From Solea solea (Eukaryota > Chordata > Actinopteri > Pleuronectiformes > Soleidae): 64,000 bases of DNA. The stretch spans positions 10,911,001 to 10,975,000 of the forward strand of contig NC_081150.1 of the NCBI RefSeq assembly GCF_958295425.1. The letters run 5' to 3'. This document shows positions 55,277 to 64,000 of the stretch, piece after piece. The position numbers were made by a program, and so were the translations under genes. The stretch's first letter is position 1. The number at the start of each line of letters is the position of its first letter. Below the pieces are notes generated by a model. That model saw nothing but the letters and a program-made list of their open reading frames with translations, was not told the DNA's origin and did not search any database.

Positions 55277-57011
55277 ATGACGACTAACATCTGAGCGTTC
55301 ACCTGACTTAACTTTCATAAAACCACGCGCTCATGAGCAGAAACAGCACATTTGTCAGGTATGTAAATATGTGCCTTACAATATGGAGCCTCATTGAGTC
55401 AAAGAACATGGAATGAAAAAGTGGAGGATCATGATCTTTTTTTTTTTTTTCTCATTGTTGTTGTTTAATGATCTCCTTTGTTTAGGCTTCATTCCCATGC
55501 ATGTTCAATAGGCATGCAATAATGTCATGATTTTGTCAAATGGCGATTCTCCTTAAACCTGTATGAATATTTCCACTCCTTCTTATATCTTCGCCTCTTG
55601 CTCAGGTATTTTTTCTGTCAGCGTTCGTGACTTTATATTTGGCTGCTCGAAACACACACTTCTATGCAAATCCCACTGAACTCAATGAACTACAAACACT
55701 TTTGTTGAGATAAAAACGGGCAAAGAGAGACGTAGAAGTGACCGTAAACCCCTCATCGGTTAGGATGTAAAAGCATGTGACTGTCAGCTGATATAGCAAT
55801 ATATTTATTTTAATATACGACCGTGCATGCGTCCAACGAACCTGTCGACAATGACATTAATATTGAAACTGATGCCTGGTTCCAATCTGTTTTTTAATCT
55901 GTTGTTATGCAACATAAAAGTCGTTTATGTTTCCTGTTTTGTGTCTGTTACAGTGAGCATGAACACGGGTTATGGGGCTTCACTATTAGTAAAACAAAAA
56001 AAATGAGGAGAAAAACACAGCTCAGCCATAAGAAATACTAAAAACTCATTAAACAGAAGTAGAAAAAAAAGGCACCTGGACACTCAGTCTGTACAAAAAG
56101 CTCTTGTTAATGCAGGCTTTCATTCATCAAGTCAGATGATTTTGAACTCTTGTTGCTGTTTTAAATCAGGGTCTCCGATTGGACGCTTTGATTAAACTTA
56201 GTTTGTTTTTCGCACAGACTGAGCATGTAGATGCTTTTCCTCGACCACAGTGAAGTGCTTCTTTTAAATGAATATTCAAAAAGCACAATATTTTCCCCCA
56301 ATAACTTCCATGTCATGTGACACACTAAATTCCACCAAAGTTGTAGTAGCATCCTACACAGAGTACACATATATATATATATACACATATATGGAAAGGT
56401 CCCAGACTTACTTGCAAAGAACATCTTATTGATCAATTAATAACTTTAACTGCACAGAACTCTGTGAGTGCAATGTTGCGTCACAGAATCACCTCACATG
56501 AATCTATGCTGGACCAGGCTGGAATTAACGTTAGTAGTTATTGGTTCAGTTTATTCCGTTGTTATAAACATTTAAATCTAAAACTATTCCCTAAAATTAA
56601 ATAACAGTAACCAAACTTTATTATGTATTTTAGACTTTTTAAGACCCTTTTAATGAATGACTTTCCACATAGCAGATAAAGAAGCAATGCATCTTCACAG
56701 ATATTATCAAATATGCATAGGGACAGGCACAGCAGAAGCACAATTTATTCTGTACTAATATTGATATTAGTACTAATTAGTTCATATCAGTAACAATGAC
56801 GAGAGTTGTGATCTGAATCTGGTCTAAAATTCTGCTGGAAAATTCAGAATATTATGAGCTGTGACTCAAAAATGACCATGTAATGAAACACATTATTCTT
56901 CAGTATGTTTTTCTTTTTTTAAATGAATTAATTGAAATGTAACTGTATTATCAATGAAAATATGAGGATGAGGTCAGTCAAGGTAAGAGTTTTATTTAGT
57001 AGCAGATTCTG

Positions 57012-57025
57012 ACCACTAGATGGAG
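57012..57025 (+). promoter_or_regulatory. CTCF-like motif, one mismatch
   Basis: CCACTAGATGGAGC fits the CTCF core except for one base. It sits between convergent kcnh5 and daam1. Motif only; chance matches are common. Confidence 0.25.
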
Positions 57026-58409
57026 CTATGAGCCTGTTTGCTATGAGAGCCTTGGAAGTTGGACACTTACAAAAATACAGGAAGATAATAATCTTCTGTC
57101 CTTTATTTTGTCTTTATTTATTCCTATTCACACTTGTGGTGGTGAATATCAACACAAACACTCAAAAACTGTTTTCTCCCATTTATTTTTATCAGGTCAT
57201 TGTACAAGGAAAAGGCGATATTTAAATTATAAAAGTTCAGTGAAGGGCCTGACGCTGTGTGGACACACACACGCACATGTTTTAATGCGGTGTGAATTCA
57301 TCCAGCACTCAGGAAACATGTTTCATCTATTCAAACACAAACAATAAAGAGGGGACACTCCCTTCAGAGGGGCAAACGGGTATATTGCATTGATTGGGTA
57401 TGGTTTTAATGGCATTAAGCATAGTAAATATGAATTCTTATGTGCGTGTATAACAAGCACACGACCTTATATATAGATATATATGTCATTTATGAGACGA
57501 GTGTCCACACTTGTTGAGAAATTGCAGATTAGGCCCAGGCCCATGAGAGTACCCACTCAACAATTAAAATCAACAGAGTTAAGGCCAGCTCTTAACAAGA
57601 AACAAAAAAAAAAGGAAAATTCAAATAAAACATACAGATTTATAAATGCTGCATGTCAATAATAACAATAATAATGACAAAAGAAAACCTCTGCTTCTGC
57701 ATCGCTTGCTGTCACAACTACATCTGGTTCAGGATGCAGCGTCCACGCTGCGAGAGAGCGTCAGGAGGAAGTTCAGATTCAGTCTTTCTACAAAAATGTT
57801 CACGTCACTTGAACGCAGGCGCGTGAACGCAGCCGCTCTCGCTCTCTCAATCTATGAAATACAGTCTGTACAAAATGGCCCCTTGTGTTTTCTACGGAAT
57901 CGTCTTCCTGTTCGGATCGAGCATCAAGTCCTGAAGGAGTCTAAAAGCTGCACAATGAGCTCTGTGCATAACAATCGGACGTACAAAAACAAACAAAAGA
58001 AGAAGAAGCACAGAACGCGTCCTGTCAAAAGACCATGACCATCATTTACACCTGAAACAAATCACGACATCTTGATCCTGCTTAACAACCTCTTAGAAAC
58101 ATTTCATTTCGACCAGCACGACCCCACAGCAGGAATTATAGGATTATTTGGTCGTTAATGACAGTTTTTGGCTTCTGCTTTGCTTAACGTCATAATCTAA
58201 GAAGATGAAAGGTCCAAATGTGTTGTGCTATGTGTGTGGCTCTGCTGCGGTGATGCAAGGCCATGGTTCATTCAGGCGGAGCTGGTGCGGGAGTGAAGGA
58301 GGAGGAGGAGGAGGAATGTGGATGTCACTTTGACCCAGAGTGAAGCTATAGATGAGCAGGGCTGAGGAGGGGGTTGAGTGAAACAGGGACCATGAGCTCA
58401 ATCCCGGCT

Positions 58410-60020
58410 TTAGAAGTTGAGCTTTGTGACCGGTCGCTCTCTACTCGAGTCTGTGCTCTGGTTGTTGATGCGCTTGCGGTTGCGCTTCATCTTGGATAAG
58501 TCCTTGTCGAAGACTTCACCGGATCGCAGCGCGGAGACCAAGTCGTCAAACTCGCCACCGTCGTCCTCCCCGTTCGCCTTTGCTTTCCGGGCCTTTCTTT
58601 CCCGCTCTCTCTGTTCTTTGAGCTGGTGACAGAATGAAAAAAAAATGGGCAAATTTACACAAAGGAAAGTCTGAATAAATAACTTCTGTTGCTTTATGAG
58701 ATGTGGGATATACTTCAATATCCCCATGGGGATGAAAACAGCCTACCTATCTATCTATAATGGTGATCAGCTGTTTGGAATAAACTTTCAAAGGGCTGCA
58801 TGGTAAACCTCCAGAAACCATTTTTAAAAATGGCAAAAACTGTGAGAATTTATATTTCAATGGGAAACTTCTTCAGCTCATTTTCTCTGCTGTTCCCCTT
58901 CACATCAAAACAACGCATAAATCATGTTCCACTTCTCTCCAAACAGGCAGCAGGCTGAACACTGTCTGGTACTGTCTGTGCCAAACTGACTCTGCATGAG
59001 CGCCTGATACACATACACTTCAAAAAACACACACTACCCCTTTACAGAGAGGAAGAGATGCTGCAAAATTGACCAATTAACGTATTTAATGCTAAGCGAA
59101 TAGCAGCAGCTTCCTGTTTGCTGTACAATCATGACAAAAAACAGTAAATATGATTATTATACAAAAAAAATTAAACCAAAGTTCTGTGCGAGTGACGTTT
59201 AACAGCAACAGTAACACAAACAGCCGGTCAAACCTAAACAGGTGATTTTGTCGCAGTGTATGAACTGATTATTGGACATTTCAGAATCTTCTATGACACC
59301 TGATGTGTTCAGAAGTGTTTGGTAACAGCCAAGGTCTCTTTTTTTTTGTCTAGAATCGCACGAAAACAGCAGATCACAAACCTGGGCCTCCAGCTTTGCC
59401 CTGCGCTCCTCCTCTTCTTTGCGTTTCCGCATGTTCTCGTTCTCCTGCTGAGCCTCGGCGAACGACTGCAGGAACTGGTCAAAGATGCCGAAGAACTCAT
59501 CTGGTTGCATCTTACTGGCATCTTCACCAAAGTGCTTTACTGCCCTGAGGAACTGTGGCACCAAAGGGGGGGGGGGGGCGAGCACACACAGGGAGGGACG
59601 CAGGGGATCAGATTTACAGCGGCACACAGTAGAGCCACGTTTCACTCCATCTTTAACTGTTTTCCAGGAGACTCATTAGGTCCCAGCTCTTTGAAATCAG
59701 AGCAGTAGTCGAGCTTTGAAGCCCATGTTAACACAGATATGACCAGCTCGTGATTATAGCCGAGGCCCCGAGACTGGAGCCAGAGCTCAAATTAAGGCAG
59801 CGTGTTTGTTGGTTACTTTTCAAGGACAACATCCAGATGTGAGTTCATGCTGAGAACATTTACCTTCAAAGACACACGCGTGTTAACTGATGTCAGTGAC
59901 ACGGAAATCGCCAGGTGGAACAAACATGCAGGTTAGTTATTTGTCCCCACTTTGTGAATGTTTTTTTTTTCCCATAGGATATGATTTCAGAAATGTGTCT
60001 CGTAGGTTTTTTATTGTATG

Positions 60021-60075
<55 letters not shown>

Positions 60076-62920
60076 CCACAACCACAACCACAACCACCAA
60101 ATACAAGAAGGTGTTTAGAGGGTCAGCAAAGTATCTCTGGTTCCCAATCATGAGTACAGATGACCACTGTAAACACGCTCAAATATTTAACTAGGGGACA
60201 CTGTAAATGATTCACAGAGACTAATGGTTGCCATGTGACCAGCTCAGCACTGGGGTCAGTGTAACGTGCTCACATTATGGTGCAAAATAACATGTTCCAG
60301 ATAGAAACCCCTTCCTGCCACACACCAATAAAAGCAGGCAGACTCATAAATCTGAATTCAGCGTGTCAAACTGTCCACAAGAAGGTGAACAGGCTCAGAT
60401 TTCCTGCAGTAAAAGGACAATTTGACCATCTGCAAATCTGAGTTTGGTATTGCACTTCATGTTAGCTGAGGGGAAAGTGCTCGCTCTGTTGGCGGGGAGC
60501 GATTTTCTCAAGCACTGCACATGCTGAAATTTGATTCACAAAGCATTCGTAAAATGACATGTTAACTTAGTGGGCAGGTGTGATCAAAGCCCCCCCGACA
60601 TCAGGACACGGTGAGGCGCACAATGTGCATAAAATGCAGAACAGAGTCGTGTGAAACGATTCCCAGACTGCTGCCTCTGTTTCTGGTTTTCACTCTTTAA
60701 ACTGTGCAAAGGACAATAAGCAGCGTGACCAATAAAGCGTCAGCGGCGCTACAGCAGGAAGCCAAAACCCTTCACTCCCGCTGTTAGCTTTCCTAGAAAG
60801 GTGACTGATGAGGTCAACAAGGCGCGCAGAAACAGCTGCGTGTTGAGGAAATGGGACGCAAGCTTTCATCGTCCGTGCTCGGGGTTAGGGGCTGCTTTCC
60901 TTTTTTAAACGTTTTAAAAACTGACTTACCAGCTCTTTGGCCTCAGTGAGAGAGTCCTCCACGTCGGAGAAGCTGAAGCTGGCCACAGTGATGAACTGAC
61001 TCACCACAGACACAAATTTGTCGCCCAGCTCCTGCGGTCGCTTCTTCTGGTATTCCAGCTCCTACGTGAGGGTGAGAATCAAGCATCAGGGGAATTGAGG
61101 GAGAGCTAGAGCCAGATCTGTGCCAAATACTGCACAACTGCATGACCAATAAGAAAACGTGTTCCGTGTTATTTAATAAACGTTTGGAACTCACACTCTC
61201 GACGCTTTTCAAGCCGCTGCGCAGGGTGCCAATGTCTTTTTCCAGTTCTGTCATGCTGCAAACACAGAGGGGAAGGTGAACACACGCTTTTATGGTTCAA
61301 ACGATGTCACCTGCAGAGCAAGTGAGGCCCAGGAGGAGCAGTTTTATTTCACACTTTCATTTCTCCTCCTAATAAGCACACTGCTCAGTCAGGTGGCTAT
61401 TCTTCATTGCTTCACCTACTTGACTTTGGCTGCTTCTGAGATGCTCTGCAGGTCGTTCTGGAACATAAGGACTTTGGGATATTTCTTCTCCAGAATAGTG
61501 ATCATGTAGTGCAGTAGAGTGATGTTTCTGCAGAAACAAGATGAAAAAAAACTCTGAACTGGACTAAACGTGTCAAGTGTACAATATATTGCTTTTATTA
61601 TGCGGCTTCAGATACAAATAACCACATGGAGGTTTGTAAATATCACACTCTCAGTTCCAGATGTGTTCCAGGTTTATATTTCATACGTTTAATGCCTGCA
61701 AACGTCTCAATGCTACGACTGAGAGGGCGCTTCTTACTTGTCAATACTGGACTTGGTGTCGGCGATCTTGTTGAGTGAAGACATCTTGAAGCCGTAAGCG
61801 TTTCCTCTCTGACCCTTGTTCATGTAGTTTCCAAAGGCCAGCACCACCTCCAACAGCTGCTTCAGGTTTCTGCTGTGCAAGATCTCCTTACATGCCTTTG
61901 TCAGAGCTAAGACACACAGAAAGCTGCTGTTAATAATGGCTCTCGTCAAGAATTTGCATATTTTAATGTTTGAAAAGATGAAAGTACAAAACATTTTAAA
62001 AGAAAAATGAAGATATAGACTATTCCCACCTTCAACTTTGGGTTTAATCTCAGCTATCCTCTCTGCAAACTTCTTCTTGATGTACAAAGACTGCAGCCGC
62101 TGCTGGTAGTGGTTTATTCTGGACAGGAGATGGAAAATGTGTGTCAGGGAGAACAAGAATAGACATAAATACAAATTATAAACAGGGAAATCCACAAATT
62201 TAGACCCAAAAAAAGCCACAAATATGAGCACTGTGCCCAAGCAGAGTGAAACAAGTTGCCTCGACGCTACCTAAAAGGCACATAAAAAGGTTTTGTTGTA
62301 GCAATGAATCTTATTTTTTGGCAGCGTTTCATGATTTTCAGCGTGCATGGCAACTAATGAATATCACAGTGACATGTGTCCACCAGCCCTTTCTCTCTCC
62401 CTCTCACACAAAACAAAAGTAAATTATTAAACATAAAACAACTTAAGTGTATTTATACTATCAGTGTAATGTGGGAAAGTCTTTCATGTTGGGGCTGGTC
62501 TTAGTGTATTTACGCACTTAGCGACTGACTGTGACATGTTCCCTCTGTTCTTTTTATCTCGTGGGACTTTTTGTTGACAAAACTGCACGTCAAGCGCTGT
62601 AATTACATTACTGATTTTATTTATTCACAAACACAATTTGGAAAGAGTGATTTTCAGAAATCCCCATTGTTCCCAGCCAAGTGAAAAAAAAAAAAAAAAA
62701 TCCATGTGTCATTTACTTAATCTGCTGTGACTAAGAGGAAACAATGGCTGTTGTGTGTAAAGCTACGTCTGCAGTGAAGCTGCTGTGTGTGAGATCGCCT
62801 CCAGTTACGATACCTGCTCATCTCGTAGAGGAAGCGGTCGGGTTTTGCCATTCTGTCGAGCTCGTGTTTGTGCTCCTCCAGCAGATCGACGTCGCTCTTC
62901 TCCGGGACAAACTTCAGCAG
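58410..62920 (-). CDS. daam1: DAAM1 formin, C-terminal half (partial gene)
   Basis: Dishevelled-associated formin that nucleates unbranched actin downstream of Wnt/planar cell polarity and Rho. Visible coding exons in transcript order: 62814-62920, 62030-62118, 61738-61906, 61420-61527, 61195-61255, 60930-61061, 59382-59552, 58410-58622; together 349 codons plus stop, all junctions in frame. They encode the later FH2 domain ([39 protein letters not shown]), the charged linker helix, and the DAD ([13 protein letters not shown], then KMKRNRKR) ending TKLNF. The DAD sequence and the end [12 protein letters not shown] match DAAM1 rather than DAAM2. The GTPase-binding, DID, FH1 and early FH2 parts lie beyond the right edge. 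No disruption was seen. The a/b duplicate was not determined. Confidence 0.95.
58623..60929 (-). other. daam1 introns flanking coding exon 59382-59552
   Basis: Introns 58623-59381 and 59553-60929. The second holds a G12 run near 59567-59578 and an (AC)n microsatellite at 60022-60074. No other element was recognised. The exon between them is described under daam1. Confidence 0.7.
60022..60074. repeat. (AC)26 microsatellite
   Basis: Uninterrupted AC run followed by three ACAACC-like units, in the middle of a daam1 intron and away from splice sites. No complementary GT partner is present in this intron. Confidence 0.97.
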
Positions 62921-63354
62921 CTGATGGAACAAGAACAAAAACGTCTAAACACATTCGTCTCCAATTCCTCTGCACTTGCTTTGGTTAGGAACAGTGGAAG
63001 GAATTCATCAGGATGGCGTCTCAATCTGTTTCAATAATTTTTCATATTGCAACTGGTCTGAATCTCTGCTAACATGCTACTAGACACTTCAATGAAAGAA
63101 AAAAAAAATCCCTGTACCAAACATCCAATAAACAGATTTATGACAAAATCAATGTGAACTGGTATGCAGTCCTTTGAAAAACATAATGAAAACAGTCTGT
63201 AAGGACTAAACATTTCTTCTACTTTAAGAGCAGTGTCTGCTTTCATCATTGTGTTTTTAACCTTTACGTTTGAATTCATCATTGTGTTTTTAACCTTTAA
63301 GATTACATCCTTACATACACAGTTACATAACATGGTTACTATAAACATTCAGGG

Positions 63355-63415
63355 TCAGAATCAGAATCCACAATACTTTATTTATCACTTGAGGGAAATT
63401 AGGTTTTGGCTGTGC
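63355..63415 (-). mobile_element. LINE 3'-tail fragment (RTE/Rex3-like)
   Basis: The minus strand reads AATTTCCCTCAAGTGATAAA then TAAAGTATTGTGG and ATTCTGATTCTG. An AATAAAGTATT(CTGATT)n end is typical of a fish RTE-type LINE tail. Family naming is tentative. Confidence 0.5.
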
Positions 63416-63730
63416 AAACACTAACAAATTGAACTGTCCAAATATATAGCTATTTTTTGACGTACGGTATATGTTACAGTAAACAGATTTTCTTCAATCT
63501 AAATTGTACAAGCTTGGTTCACTTGTGTTAAAGGAAGTGTTGACAGTCTAAAGGTTCAGTAGTAGATATACTTATTTTTCTGGCAAATACTGTGCAATTG
63601 TAATTTTGTGATATTTCCTACATTTTTCACTTTCCCCGTCTCAAATCTTGTGTTTGTGCACATGTAAAAAGACCAACAAATTCCAATAAATCTACAAGGT
63701 GAAATAATGATTTTCTTATAATCTTCCCCC

Positions 63731-63860
63731 CAGTGCATTTTCCACTACATGGTACCGCCTCGCCTCGCCTCGGCATGGCATGGCCCTGCACGGTTTGGTT
63801 GGTTTTCCTCCTCAACGTGAGTGGAGTCATCACTGCACGGCTGCATTTAACTGCCGTGAC
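63731..63860. mobile_element. CG-rich interspersed element, start only
   Basis: It begins CAGTGCATTTTCCACTACAT and GGTACCGCCTCGCCTCGCCT followed by GGCATGGCATGGCCCTGCAC. I have the impression of a fish nonautonomous DNA element with this start. The other terminus is not identified, and it may run past the window. Confidence 0.4.
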
Positions 63861-64000
63861 TTCGTTTCACACGCGACACACACAAACGAGTGACTTGTAA
63901 AGCAGTTATTTTCAATGTACTGAATCATTAGAATCAGTTAATAAAAAAGGATTTGTTCAGTACTTCCAGTTTAGGGTTCGCTCGCTGGCTTTCGGCAGTG

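Larger units (their letters stand above)
54443..58409. other. Convergent intergenic region, kcnh5 3' end to daam1 3' end
   Basis: It holds both 3' UTRs, whose limits are not visible. ATTAAA hexamers near 54655 and 54832 could serve kcnh5. Minus-strand AATAAA hexamers at 57102-57107 and 57113-57118 could serve daam1. The SINE/tRNA cluster occupies 54916-55275 and a short (TA)n lies near 56370-56390. No further gene was found. Confidence 0.6.
62921..64000 (-). other. daam1 intron running off the window
   Basis: No further FH2 exon was found up to the window edge. It contains a 36-bp imperfect tandem duplication (TCATTGTGTTTTTAACCTTT near 63245 and 63281), a LINE-type tail at 63355-63415 and a CG-rich element from 63731. 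Confidence 0.6.

Noticed and set aside
57646..58038. 130-codon plus-strand ORF upstream of the daam1 stop
   Set aside because: Low-complexity start, lysine-rich end and no family likeness; it is probably daam1 3' UTR read antisense.

Overview
This window is vertebrate nuclear DNA, almost certainly from a ray-finned (teleost) fish. The genes have many small exons with GT-AG introns. The noncoding DNA carries teleost-type tRNA-derived SINEs, LINE fragments, hAT-like nonautonomous elements and long AC/GT and AT microsatellites. The four protein-coding genes were read by joining exons by eye; every exon junction listed keeps the reading frame.

Layout: (1) abcd4, minus strand, 58-28986, 19 coding exons, 618 codons plus stop: a half-size ABC transporter of the lysosomal cobalamin pathway. 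Exons 9 and 10 are separated by a 22.2 kb intron, of which about 21.3 kb (3318-24603) is one huge tandem array of a roughly 38 bp satellite. (2) sgpp1, minus strand, 31933-37154, 3 coding exons, 441 codons: ER sphingosine-1-phosphate phosphatase. (3) kcnh5 (EAG2/Kv10.2), plus strand, 39708-54442, 11 coding exons, 1036 codons: a voltage-gated potassium channel. (4) daam1, minus strand, the last 8 coding exons (58410-62920), 349 codons: FH2 C-terminal half and DAD of a formin; the 5' part lies beyond the window. sgpp1 and kcnh5 are divergent, kcnh5 and daam1 converge. Human orthologs of all four lie on 14q23-q24, so this is a conserved linkage group. The genes do not form one pathway.

The striking region is the array in abcd4 intron 9. 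Its ends are type-A monomers in forward orientation. The inner part, about 9000-24550, is in the opposite orientation and is mostly a second subfamily, type B. The B part holds ten near-identical copies of a tRNA-Arg-like island spaced 0.9-1.7 kb apart, forming higher-order repeats with clear recent duplications (offsets 2877, 2518 and 918 bp). A tRNA-derived SINE has been carried along in three copies. The whole array is bracketed by two direct copies of a roughly 145 bp sequence. The next intron of abcd4 (2352-2543) is also remarkable: its sense strand begins with an (AC) tract of about 45 units and ends with a (GT) tract of about 15 units directly before the acceptor AG, the arrangement expected for hairpin-assisted splicing.

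Limits: no alignment, expression or assembly data could be consulted. Gene identities come from recognising the conserved protein families. UTR and promoter limits are largely unknown. The array is a place where assembly error is possible.
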